Part shown: in pieces, positions 22,358 through 33,639 of the stretch
How positions within the stretch are numbered: the stretch's first letter is position 1
How the letters are laid out: every line of letters begins with the position of its first letter
From: Megascapheus bottae
Taxonomy: Eukaryota; Chordata; Mammalia; Rodentia; Geomyidae
NCBI GenBank assembly: GCA_024803745.1
Contig: JANJXV010000024.1
Coordinates: forward strand, 15,447,927-15,511,926
Length of the DNA stretch: 64,000 bases
Direction: 5' to 3'
Translations under genes and position numbers: made by a program
Notes under the pieces: generated by a model
What the model was told of the DNA's origin: nothing
The model's input: only the letters and a program-made list of their open reading frames with translations
Databases searched by the model: none

Positions 22358-22745
22358 TCCCTCTGGTCCTGGGGCTTGAACTCAGGGCCTGGGCGCTGTC
22401 CCTGAACCTCTTTGTATTCAAGGCTAGGGCTCCACCACTTTCACCATATCACCACTTACAGCTTTTTTCCTTGGGTCTAGGTGTTGTCCCTGAGCTCTTC
22501 AACTCAAGGCTACCACGCTACCCCTGAAGCCACAGCCCCACTTCCCGTTTTCTGTCATTAACTGGAGATAAGAGACTCCCAGACTTTAGTTCCCAGCCTG
22601 GCTTTGAACCACAATCTTCAGATCTCAGCCTCCTGAATAGCTAGAATTACAACTGTGAGCCACCAAGACTGGCTGGTACATTACTTGTTGAATATTGATA
22701 AATAACCCTTCCCATGTTTTTCTCCCACTTCCCCTCCCCCCACCC
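22358..22745 (-). mobile_element. Composite SINE (minus) with the shared linker
   Basis: Minus SINE made of ID-like halves and a B1-like head, then GGTACATTACTTGTTGAATA to the pyrimidine run near 22745, the complement of the 21484-21575 linker. A partial ID-like element at 22250-22325 lies just to its left. Confidence 0.78.
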
Positions 22746-23115
22746 CTCCCAATAATCTTGTTTTTCCCCTTCCCTTCCCTTTTTCAAGTAAACAAATTAA
22801 CATATATATATATATTTATATATATAATATTCCAGTACCAAAGTCAGTAACAGCATGAGATAAACCAGAAGCAGGGGAAAAAAAGAGAAAAGAAATAGCT
22901 TCACATAGTACCTTAAAAACAACAATCACAAAGATAAATCTTTGGTTTCCAAATCCTGGAGTTCATTTCACTTAGCATCATCCTATACGGACACAGGTAC
23001 ACAGCTTTTGAGCTGTTGTGATCCTCTGCTAGAAGAACCTTAGACTTGTATTAATTAGTACAAATGAGAGAAACCATGGAGCCTATGTTTCTTTGGGTGT
23101 CCGTCATTTCTTTAA
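22746..23115. repeat. Pyrimidine run, (TA)n and unclassified stretch
   Basis: C/T-rich sequence, then ATATATATATAT at 22800-22828. The 22840-23100 stretch (ATGAGATAAACCAGAAGCAG, AACCATGGAGCCTATGTTTC) reads like a dispersed repeat, but I cannot name the family. Confidence 0.4.
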
Positions 23116-23577
23116 GACAACCTGCTCTACAAACACTCATTCACAAATTACCCAGTGTATAGCATTTATTGGCTCTTCCCCATACAAGATGCTCAATAAA
23201 CACTTACCAAAATAAAGAAATAAGGGAATAGAGAGATAGAGAACACTCTTTATTTTGAATATATTTATCTCCTTAGACTATTAAAATATGTTCCTTTAGC
23301 CAATTAAAGATACTGAAGGCTGATCATGAAAAGGAACTGGCATGTCATGTAAGCAGTACTATTAGGCAGACAATCTAAAGATACTTTGGAATTCCTAACC
23401 CTTTCAACCAGCAACACACTGAAGCATTCCAAATCAAAGCTAGTAATAAATCTTACTGTCTTGGGAAAATGTCTAATATGACAATATTGCTCTGTCCACT
23501 CTGTCCATGTCAAAAGTTCAATCCTGCTTACAACCACTTCCTAAGTCATTAGAACTAATGAATTCCTTCTTTCTCCT

Positions 23578-23893
23578 TTTTTGTTTTCTTTTTCTTTTTT
23601 CTTTTGTTTTGTGGGTCATAGGTCTTGAATTCTGGGTCTGGACACTGTCCCTGAGCTCTTCAGCTCAAGGCTGCTACCCTACCCCTGGGCCAGGGCAGTT
23701 GTTCCTGGGCTCTCTAGCTCAAGTCTACCACCCTCCCACTGGAGCCACAGCCCCATGTCCCCTTTTCTAGTGATTAATTAGAGATAAGAGTCTCAGGGTC
23801 TTTAGTGCTGGGGCTGGCTTTGAACTGTGATCCAAAGATCTCAGCTTCCTTGAGTAGCTAGGATTACAAGGTGAGCTACTGCACCCAGCTTTT
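23578..23893 (-). mobile_element. B1-dID-type SINE with duplicated ID-like half
   Basis: Minus copy; TGTCCCTGAGCTCTTCAGCT and GTTCCTGGGCTCTCTAGCTC are two consecutive versions of the same part. It ends CTACTGCACCCAGCT. Confidence 0.82.
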
Positions 23894-24084
23894 TCTACTT
23901 TTTTCTATAGTTTATTAATAATCACCTAACCAAAGGCAGCACTAGCAGCTAGAAGCCTGCAAGCTAAAATGCAGTTTTGCCCAAACCAAAACAATAGCTA
24001 AGCATGAGACACTCAAAATTCTCCCTTTCTTCCACTTCTTTATTTCTGGCATCACTTTCTCAATCTGAACTTAAAATCCAAGAA

Positions 24085-24430
24085 CTAGGGAACAAGGCTC
24101 AGATGGTACAGCACTTGCCTAACAAACATACAACCCAGTACTACCAAACAAAAAGTGTAGGAGAGGGAATGAATTTGAAATTCATACAATTCAAAAATAC
24201 AGTACAACAGGAAGATGTGAAGTGTTGAGCCGTGAAATGTTATTATAAACTAAAGTGTTGAAAGAACAAAAGGTAAGAAGACTGAGAGAAAATATCATTG
24301 AAATCCCATGCTGAATGTGGTTGTTGATGTACACCTATAATGCCAGCTACAAAAGAGGCAGAGGTAGGAGAATCACTCTTCAAGGCCAGCCCCAACTGGA
24401 GAGGGTGGTGAAGGAAAAGGAGAGGGGAGA
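24085..24430 (+). mobile_element. ID-like fragment and B1 monomer
   Basis: ID-like fragment at 24085-24155 (GGCTCAGATGGTACAGCACT) and a diverged B1 at 24303-24430 (GATGTACACCTATAATGCCA, AAGGCCAGCCCCAACTGG). Confidence 0.65.
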
Positions 24431-24635
24431 AAATTATGAGAAGCCCTACACCTATCAATAGGGATAAAAGCATAAATCAGACCTTCGAGTTAACTCAGCC
24501 CTACATAGTCAGAGTTCTGGTAGAGAGAAGACTGGAGGTTCAAAAAGTCCCAGAGTTATCTAGCAGTCTGCTGTCTTTATAACTGTTCATGCTAGCAAGG
24601 CTTCTGATCCTCTTGAGGCCCAGTTATCACCTTTT

Positions 24636-24745
24636 TTTCCATGTATTTTTATTGTAATTAATAGAAGGGTTACATTATATTCACCAGATAGAGGGTGCAT
24701 TACTTCACATACATTGATACCCTTTCTCATGTCTTGGTCCCCATT
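24636..24745 (-). mobile_element. Very short L1 3' end with TSD
   Basis: Complement of the L1 3' UTR terminus seen at 20800-20910 and 41150-41249, only about 110 bp. The duplication AGTTATCACCTTTT lies at 24622-24635 and 24746-24759. Confidence 0.92.
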
Positions 24746-24759
24746 AGTTATCACCTTTT

Positions 24760-27125
24760 ATAGATGTAGGGGCCCACATACCCTTACCAAATAATCTCCC
24801 TCACCACAAAAGTTACCAAAATATCAATAACAAAATAATTTTGCTTCCATCATCACCAAAGGAATCAGCACTCTCAGTAAGAATACCAGATGTCAACTGC
24901 ATCCTTTGATACGGAATAACAGTAGTAGGAAGGGAGAGAGGGCATTCAATAATCTCTAATTACCTATCTCATATGGAAAAGCATCAATATGCACTTCCAA
25001 ATAGTTCAAAGAGAATTCCAAACAGAAGTTTGTAAGTTTGAGAAGTTTCAGATGGGAAGAAAGTTTGAATTGTATACTTCTGCTTTTTTCGATCCTAATT
25101 TCAACTTCCCTAAAAGCAAAGTCTTCTCTTCAGCCACCTCCTTACATATCAGTTGACCATGTATGATACACTGGCTTGGGAATACATGAAAAAATAGCTG
25201 GAAAGGAGACTGAAACACAAGGAGAAAAGCACACGAGGTCCCGAATGAGGAGAGAGACCTACTCCTGGTCCCCAGCCAGAAAAGCTAATCATTGTGTTGC
25301 TCATCAAAGCACAAGAGCCCTCACCCCAGCTCTTCTGAGCCACATTTCAACTGCACAATTGCACTGTAGAGTACTTGGATTTGATGACCTGTGCTAAAAT
25401 TGAATATAGATCTAACAAGCATAGTATCAGTGCTAAAAACTCAAGCAATTGCTCTGATGTTATTTGTGTACTTATACAGACAATTAATAAGCCCTTGAAA
25501 TCAGGATTGGCCTAGAAAATCTAGGCCATATAGTTGCCATAGTTATAACAAACCAATTAAAATGACTGAAAAGTGCTTAGGGTGTAGTACAATCGGTGGA
25601 AGCACATTCTGAAAAACATGGACAAAGACATATTCAGCAAGCCCTAACAGAACATCAGCTTTAACCCACTTTCCATCCATCATTGTATAGAAAGTCAGGT
25701 AAAAACAGTGGAGTCTGGGAGTTGCGGTGCTTGCCCCATGTGCACATTTGAGTAAGGCTGTGCTCCCGTGTTTAGGTGACACGCTTTCCATACAAGAATC
25801 CTAAGCATACATTTGAAGAGATCAAAAACTCCAAACAGCACAATACAAGTCAGTAGTAGTGAGAAGGTATTTTTACAAGTAAAGTAGAACAATGTGTCAT
25901 TCAGTATATAACAAAAGCAATCTCAGTGAACAGTGCAAATCACATTGCCTACTTGCTGCTATTGAAGACCTGGTCACAGCCGTCTGCGTATCTAGTGAAA
26001 TCATCTGCCTTTGCTTGGATTTCATAGTACCTGTGCTATTAACAAAATTCATATTCACAGCAAAATGTAGGTGCCATGCCCTACCATGTTGTACTATGGA
26101 GGCTGGTGACCATTCTGCTAAGTAGACATCACTTAATGTGATATGGCTAGAATAAATCTGACACGCGGGTCATAACTTGGCAATATACCAAGAGTTCCTG
26201 GTACTTGTAGAATGAAATGTACTGGAGAAGCCTCACAAAATTGATAGCAGTTTCCGAAATGGCCATCTTCTGTCATTGCTTGGACATTCTTTAGTGTTGC
26301 TTTTTATCATTTTAATGTGTTTTTTCCCCTGACACCTCATCTCATTTCTCCTCACTCTATGTTCATCAAAATATAATGGTTTGAAATATAGAGTGTTGGT
26401 GTGAGGATTCAGAAGGAGGGATGACACAGTGAGATGGCTGCATAGAGAGTGAGAGGCTAGGTCACCTGAGCTGTGTCCTCCAAACTCCAGCTCTGCCAGG
26501 TTCCAAACGCCCTTTGATGTCCCTTGTGTTGAATTTAGAGTGATCATCCCTGACGAGCAGAGCATAAGTCAGAAGAGACTCATCTCTCATCTTTGTTCCT
26601 TAAACAAGCACAAACATTCCGCCTGTCATTGCTCTTGAATGGCTCCTCTGGCCTTGATGAATTTTCAAGCCATTTTTCCTGGAGAGCACAGGGACATTCT
26701 CCTAACCTTTTAACGATATCTACCTGTCATGGGACTTGAGAGATTTCCGAAACACAGGCTGTTAGCCACTTTACTTCCAAATGATAAATGCTTGAAATGT
26801 ATCAGGGTTATATGAGCACTTCTGCTGTGATGTTGGCAGTGCAAGGAAATGCCTGGTTATCAATTCCAATGGTGAACAAGCCCCCCAACTACACATTCGA
26901 CACAACTGGTTCCACACTCCCATAGGTTAAGTTGTTTTGGTTCTGCTTTTGTCTCAGCTCAATCAGGTGAAACTATTTTCTGCTCCTATGTTCTGAAGCC
27001 AAGTGTGTTCTAACCCTCAGCCTGGAACAAGAAGCTAGACAATATATTCTTATGTGAGAAATCATGGGAGTTCAAATGGAAACAGCCTTGAAAACCATCT
27101 CATCTCATCTGTATCTCCTCTTTGT
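24760..27125. other. Intergenic, no recognised feature
   Basis: About 2.4 kb without a repeat family I can name. Several 65-110 codon frames occur on both strands and overlap one another; none shows a known motif. This is the longest repeat-poor block outside the gene and the best place to look for a conserved non-coding element. Confidence 0.5.
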
Positions 27126-27205
27126 GATTGTTACATGGATGTATGTCTCTCTCAAACTTCACTGAGCTATATGCTTAAGATTTGTGTACTTGTCTGGAAG
27201 TGAGC
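27126..27205 (+). repeat. Ancient L1 3' end fragment
   Basis: ATGTATGTCTCTCTCAAACT to ATTTGTGTACTTGTCTGG closely parallels 28697-28775 and looks like the 3' end of an old mammalian L1 (L1M class). Confidence 0.6.
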
Positions 27206-27459
27206 TTCTCTGTATGACTCACTCAGTGTCTTTAGTGCTGACATCCAGAGACACAAAAAGAGTTCCCCAAGGCCACACATCAGTACCTGGCAAGATTCCA
27301 GATCTCCACTCATCCAGTCTAGCAATGTGCCACCACCTCATGTTCCTTTTTCACAGGAAACTGCCTCATACATCCCACCTGTCAGGACTCCGATCTGGAC
27401 AAATGATTCTGCAGTGGACACTGAAACCAAGGCAAACATGATTATTAAGTGGAGCTAGT

Positions 27460-28130
27460 TAGTGTTAGTGCATGGAGCAGTCATGCAGCACTTTGGGGCA
27501 CAGGTGCCTAGACAAGGCATTAATCAGGGTGCCTACCTCAGGGGAATACTAGTCGTTTTGAAGCAGGGTAATTTAAGGAAACTGAGACCTGGTGAAGGCA
27601 ACTCAGAAATATGCTATTTAGAACATGGAAGTGCTGTCTTTGCTTCAAAGAGAGACGACAGGGATGCATTCATTCCTGAGAGAAGCATTCCTCACCCCCA
27701 GAATTAACTCTTGTCTGATAGGAAGACAAAGCACCTATCTTTGCATAACATTAAAGCAGACCCCCTGACCCCCTGCTTTTACCCTATAAATACCTCAACA
27801 GCCCAAGGAGCTGTGTGTCTCTGGTTTCTCTGGGTGTCTCCTTGTGTGTGTGTCTGTCTCTGCATGCTTGTCTCTCTCTGTCTCTCTCTAGCTCCCTATG
27901 AGATCACCCACACTCTGCTAGAGTGTGTCCCTCCCCTTGTGCATGTCCATTTGCTTTTTTTGTCTGTCTTCTTGCATGCTTGTTTAATCAATAAAGCTCT
28001 GCCAAGTTTTCTTACCACTGTGACTTGTCTAAAAATTCTTACTCTGTGACTGAAGTCAGGGAACCTAAATGAAGAATTCCTATATTTAAAGGAAAGCTTC
28101 ACTAAACCTCACCTCTGTCTGGTGACAGTT
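27460..28130 (+). mobile_element. Candidate solo LTR
   Basis: The order of signals is that of an LTR. A TATAAATA box (27785-27792) is preceded by GC-containing sequence and followed by a CT/GT-rich stretch with CTGTGTGTCTCTGG. Then come an AATAAA hexamer (27990-27995) and a U5-like end (ACTCTGTGACTGAAGTCAGG ... TCTGGTGACA). No internal retroviral genes flank it. The exact TG...CA ends and short target repeats could not be fixed. Gammaretrovirus-like (ERV1) is my best guess at class. Confidence 0.6.
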
Positions 28131-28139
28131 TCACTCAAT

Positions 28140-28800
28140 TCATGAGCTAACTAACCAGCAATTTCATTTTGGGGGTACACATAGTAGAAATGAGTGCTTA
28201 TGTCTATTATGTTGACACATGTATACATGTTCCCATAAATATAGGAAAATCTATTACAGCTTTATTCACAGAGCTCAATGAAAGGAATAACCAAAATATT
28301 TATCAGCGTTAGGATGTGTAAGTGAATTGTGATATCTTCACACAATGGAACACTGTACTATCACAAAAAAATAAACAAAAGAAGAAAAAACTAGTACTAT
28401 ATTTAACAACCTGGCAAAATATCATAGGTATCGTAATGAACAAAACAAGGAAGATTCACAAGGACACATAAAGTGCTTCATGAGGCTATTTACATAGTAT
28501 TCAAAACAGTCTAAGTAGTAGAGGTGCTAGCATACACAAAGCCTTGGGTTCAATTACCAAATTAGGGGGCGGGGAATACAGAGAATAGGGAAAATTTTGG
28601 TTGTATAAATAGCTTATCAGAAAAGTAATTTACTTTGTAAATGGAGCTGGCCTGGAGGAGGGGACACAGTGGAGCCTGGAAAAGTTTCTAATCATAAACT
28701 TGGTAATTGTTATATGTAGATGTATCTATCTCAAAAAATTCACTGAGCTAGATACTTAAGATTTGTGCACTTGTCTGAAAGATAAAAGCTATTCTTCAAT
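28140..28800 (+). repeat. Ancient L1 fragment
   Basis: AACCAGCAATTTCATTTTGG, TTTATTCACAGAGCTCAATG, CACACAATGGAACACTGTAC and a 3' end at 28697-28775 fit an old L1 ORF2 end plus 3' UTR. A small ID-like piece (28505-28560) interrupts it. Confidence 0.7.
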
Positions 28801-29191
28801 TAAAAATTAAATTTAAAGGGAGAGAGAGAGAAAGATTTGCTTGGTAGAACATGTCTTAGGGGATGAATGACTTGTGTTGAAAAGCTGGAATCCAGAATAT
28901 TTCATAATTAAAAAGAATATTCTGAACTTAATACACTCATTCATCTGTGAAAAGAGAACATTGTAAGATGGGAAAAGAAGAAGCAGTAGGGCAGATGCAT
29001 GCAAGATAGTGCCAAATTAGGAAAATGTCACAAGGAGACTAAAAGCAGAGGCATGCTGGAGCCGGCTCCCATTTACTAATGAGACCCAACAGGCAGCCCA
29101 CGACACCTGTCTGTGCATTCAAGGATGACTATAGTGGAAATACTTCCACCACCATGGAAGGCACGTATCGTAAAACAAGGAGCTTTTGTCA

Positions 29192-29415
29192 CATACCAGT
29201 CGTTCATGCCTAAAATCCCAGCTACTCAGGAGGCTGTGATCTGAGAATCAAGATTCAAAGCCAGCCCAGGCAGGAAGAGCCATGAGACTCTTATCTCCAA
29301 TTAACCACCAGAAAACCAGAAGTGGACCTGTGGCTAAAAATGATAGAGTGATAGCTTTGAATAGAAAAGCTCGGGACAGTGTATCTAGGCCTAGAGTTCA
29401 AGCCCCATGACCGAT
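29192..29415 (+). mobile_element. B1-dID-type SINE
   Basis: B1-like head ATACCAGTCGTTCATGCC through the ID-like half ending CAAGCCCCATGACC. Confidence 0.87.
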
Positions 29416-29649
29416 TTTTAAAAAACACAGAAGTGTTCATCTTTTTCAAGATAACTACTAACGTTCTCAAAATAGATTTAACGGCAGTCTACACGAACAT
29501 GTAGTGTCTATGTACATGCCTCTGAGGCATCTAGAATTCTGGGACTAGGCATCATAGAGAAAGTACATTGATCCTGTGTGTCTGTATGTTACACATCCAC
29601 AAATCCAACTAATTAGCTATCAGAAATAATATTTTTTAAATAATGCATC

Positions 29650-29905
29650 TGAAGTCAAGCACCAGAGGCTCACAGCTGTAATTCTAGCTACCAGGAGGCT
29701 GAGATCTAAGGAGCATGGTTGAAAGCCAGCCTGGGTAGAAAAGTTTGTGAAACTCTTATCTCCAACAAACTACAACCTCAAAAAAAAAAAAAAAAAGCTG
29801 CATGTGGAGCTCTGGCTCAAATGGTAGAGTCCTAGCCTTGAGCAAAAGAAACTCAGGGAAAGGGTCCATGCTCTGAGTTCAAGTCCCAGAATCAGCACCA
29901 ATTAA
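29650..29905 (+). mobile_element. B1-dID-type SINE with internal A-run
   Basis: The head AGCACCAGAGGCTCACAGCT is separated from the ID-like half by about 16 A residues (29780-29796), then ends CAAGTCCCAGAATCAGC. Confidence 0.85.
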
Positions 29906-29994
29906 AAAATGCATATTGTGTGAAAATGCATAGGCTTAATTCTTGTTTTTGTTCTCTAGATAATAGAAGACAACAATTATTTTTTATGTGTGTG

Positions 29995-30150
29995 TCAGAA
30001 ACTTGAGCACTTGAGCCACAGATCCATTTCAGGCTTTTTTTGTAGTTAACTGGAGATAAGAGTCTGAAGGATTTTCCTGCATGGGCTGTCTCCATCCTCA
30101 AGTCTCCTCCTGTGTAGCTAGGATCACAGGTGCAATCCACTGGCATTCAG
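29995..30150 (-). mobile_element. B1-dID-type SINE, partial
   Basis: Minus partial copy (CACTTGAGCCACAGATCC, TAACTGGAGATAAGAGTCTG, TAGGATCACAGGTGCAATCC). Confidence 0.75.
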
Positions 30151-30599
30151 TGAATATAACAATCATTGCATTGCGTTTACATTAAATTAGGCTATATAAG
30201 TAGTTTATGGATTATTTAAAGTATACTTAAGGATATATGTAGGTTATATGAACATGCTATATTATTTTATGTAAAGAACTTGAGCATCCTCAAACTTCTG
30301 TATCTACAGGAGTCCTTGAACCCCAATAGATTATTACCTAGGAGATACCACTACCCAGTAATCACTAATGGACATAGTACAGATAAATAAAATATATCGG
30401 CACTCTGTTCCTTGGCTGCTTACCAATGAGTCAGAGAGTGATCCTAAACAATATGTCTTCCCAAGTAACCACCATTTCACCAAAACCTTTCTCCATCTTG
30501 AAATAGTCCAAAACCATTCATGGCTCAGAACCATTCATCATGCTGGTACCCAAATAAATGTCCACTCTGGTCTTTTATTCTGGAAAATATTTTCTATTT

Positions 30600-30790
30600 A
30601 TTTCTAGTCTTTAGGCCATAAACTTCCTTGAACCTTCAGCTTGAACATCCCCCATTCAGTGAGGTCTCCCCAGTATTCCAGGACATTGGGAGACAACATT
30701 TATTGCTGTTTCTCCCATATCTGTTTATACCTTTTGTTTATATTCTGATTTCCTATTCCTTATCTTCCATGTTAAGCTATCAGAGTTGAA
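30600..30790 (+). repeat. L2-like relic
   Basis: CTTGAACATCCCCCATTCAG and GAGGTCTCCCCAGTATTCCA resemble the 3' end of L2. Weak. Confidence 0.4.
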
Positions 30791-30970
30791 CAAGATTGTC
30801 TCCACTCTCAACTCCAGCAAGGGATTTGAATAAGAGGGCTCAGGGATTAAGGCTATCAGCACATCTCCTGATGCCCTTGGGAGAGAAAATGGTTCCTTTT
30901 CTGAGAAAAACCACTGGAATAGGTACTCAATGCCCAGAAAGGAAGATGTGGAACATGGGATATCTCCTTT

Positions 30971-31161
30971 TTTTTTTTTTTTGCCAGTCCTGGGGCCTGA
31001 ATTCAGGGCATTGTCCTTGGGCTTTTTCCCCAAGGCTAGTGCTCTGCCACTTGAGCCACAGCACCACTTCTGGCTTTTCTACGTATGTGGTACTGAAAAA
31101 TCGAACTCGGGTCTTCGTGCATGCTAGGCAAGCACTCTACCAGTAGGCCAAACTCCCTGGA
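30971..31161 (-). mobile_element. ID-type dimeric SINE with TSD
   Basis: Full minus copy; the flanks ATATCTCCTTTTT and ATATCTCTTTTT form the target duplication. Spurious frames cross it on both strands. Confidence 0.92.
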
Positions 31162-31691
31162 ATATCTCTTTTTGATCCTCATAGAAGCCTGCTTGGAAAT
31201 GCAGCTGAGCAGAGGGAACAGAGCAAAGAACTTACAGGGAAAAACAGTCCTGGTCCTATTGTTTGGTGTCTTCCTAGAGCTTAAGCAGTGTGAGTAAATA
31301 AACTTAACTGCTCACATACAGCATACGGCTTATAAAGACATCTGTGAACCGTCACCCATATTTCCTCAATTTTTAGTATAGCATTGGGGTTGTTATTGAA
31401 AGAAAGAGACTGGGTCTAAGTAACATGCCTTGTCCTCACAGCCATCCTGGTGTCTTCCTGGCTGGAGGGGGCTTTCTACTCTGTTCCAAAGGCCCACAGG
31501 TCATTCTTTGAATTGCAGTGGTCATGCTGTTTAGCCCCAGCAAAGCTTTGCTATCGACTACTCAACCCTGACTGTTTTCCCAAGTGTAAACTTTTGCCCA
31601 GTCCTTAGTATTTCCTTATATGGTCTGCTTTGGTTGGGTTTGGGTCTCCACCCAAAACAGGTGGGTTTTGTCATTAAAAGCCTTTTTCCAG

Positions 31692-31849
31692 GGCTGGGAG
31701 TGTGACCTACTGGTAGAGTGCTTGCCTAGCACAAAGCCCTGCTTCCTTGGTACTAGATACACAGAACAAAAGCTAGAAGTGGTGCTGTGGCTCAAGTGAT
31801 AGGCACTAACCTTGAGAAAGCTCAAGGATAGTGCTCAGTACTGTCAAAA

Positions 31850-31884
<35 letters not shown>
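31692..31884 (+). mobile_element. ID-type dimeric SINE with (AAAT)n tail
   Basis: The SINE body lacks the loop around GCATGCACG and ends in an AAAT array of about 40 bp (31844-31884). Confidence 0.88.
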
Positions 31885-31885
<1 letters not shown>

Positions 31886-32284
31886 ACAAGCTTTGTTCAA
31901 GTTCAATTTTGGAATTTGGGTCTTTTGACAGAGGTGTTCACCCGCAGTTGCTGGCCCTCCAATAAAGATACCCAGTTTGGCACTCAAGTAGTGGCTTGGC
32001 TGAGTTAGGAGTTAGCTGCGGAAGAAAGAGAGATCACAGGGATCTGAATGGAGATGAAAACTATATAGAATGAGCTGGAGACTAAGGAAGCATTGGAATG
32101 CATTTCTTCTTGATTCATGGTGAATGGCAAGGGAGTCGTTTACCCCCAACTTGGCTGTGATAGGAGCTTCTCCTAGAGGCATGGATCACAAATCTAGAAG
32201 CTTCTAGAAGCTAAAATACCCTTGGTACATGATTCTGCCTTTTCCTCACTATTAGCTAATGAATCATGTAAAGGAATGCTGTAT

Positions 32285-32370
32285 TACACAGATTTTAGGT
32301 AATATATTTAAAGCACCTGGCATAGATGGCATCTGGCATTCACTAAAAACTCAATAAATAGTGATTTTTG
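32285..32370 (+). repeat. MIR-type 3' end
   Basis: TTAAAGCACCTGGCATAGAT and AACTCAATAAATAGTGATTT match the tail of MIR. Confidence 0.5.
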
Positions 32371-32913
32371 TGTTTTTCTAAAAATGCTTATTATCGTCTC
32401 CTTGATTTCAAACACATTATTAATGATGTTTCCAATCTTTTCAGATTGTATTTTGTTTGTATGTTAAGATATCTAAGTTCTAATGGATGTTATTTTTAAA
32501 TTCTTAATTTATACTTATTTGTAAACTGTCACCCTATTTTCCTTTGTCTTTCTTAAGTAACTTTTGCTTATTGAAAATGACATGTGTTCATTATAGTAAT
32601 CATAGATAAACAAAAGTGAAAATTTAAATCACTCCCAATATCTACTTACAACTAATAAATTACTAATATATTAAGAGCACACATATTCTTTTCTCTCTAA
32701 AACAAGTGGAATCATGTAGTATATATTGTTCTTTAGCTGCTGGGTTTTCTGTTTATGAAAGTATAATTCTCTTTTATGTTATTAAACATTCTTTAAAAAG
32801 TGTTTTTAATGATAGCATTCCTTTGTGTTATAAATCTTAATCTATGTGTCAAAATCTCTACATCAAGTATTCAGCAAATTTCTACCTAATTTTTAAAAGC
32901 ATCACAGCAGTGA

Positions 32914-32914
32914 A

Positions 32915-32960
<46 letters not shown>

Positions 32961-32968
32961 GTGATGAT
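32914..32968. repeat. (GAT)n microsatellite
   Basis: About 16 GAT units with one GGT interruption near the end. It gives a Met run in one frame and Asp or Ile-type runs in others; no coding meaning. Confidence 0.95.
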
Positions 32969-33009
32969 ACATAATTGTGATTGCCTATATAGATTTTTGT
33001 CTGTATTTG

Positions 33010-33242
33010 TGTGGGGGTGTGCTGGTCTTAGGGCTTGAACTTAGGGCCTTGGTGATGTCTTTGAGCATTTTGCTCAAGGTTAGTCATCTACCACTTAAGC
33101 CACACCTCCACTTAAGTATTTTGGCAGTTTAAGGTAAGAGTCTCACAGATATTTCTGCCCAGGCTGGCTTTGAATTCCAACGTACAGATCTTAACCTCTT
33201 GTGTAGCTAGAATCACAAACATGAGCCATTGGTGCCTGGTTA
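33010..33242 (-). mobile_element. B1-dID-type SINE
   Basis: Minus copy from TGCTGGTCTTAGGGCTTG to GAGCCATTGGTGCCTGG. Confidence 0.82.
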
Positions 33243-33639
33243 TATATATTTTTCATATATTTTCATGTATTTGTTATCATTATCATCTGCTTGTAATAAG
33301 TTCCTAGCAATGAAGTTACCTGGGAAAACATGATGTATGTTGTGGGATCTCTCATGTCTTTCCTGCTTCTGTATGCTAAAACAATTTACAATTTCATGTG
33401 TGGAACATGAGGTAATTGGTTCTTGTATCCTTTCCTGTATTGACCATCATTATTTCTCAAGCTATTACCAATTTGAAAGCAAAACTCAGTGGCTCAGGGT
33501 TTAACTTGCACTTATTAATAGTGAGGTTGAACATTTTTCCATTTGAATGTTAGCTGAATTTCTGCATATGTAAATTCATGTTCTTTGTCCATTTTTCTAT
33601 TGGTTTACTTGTCATTGCTAAAGTACACTTTAATTAATT

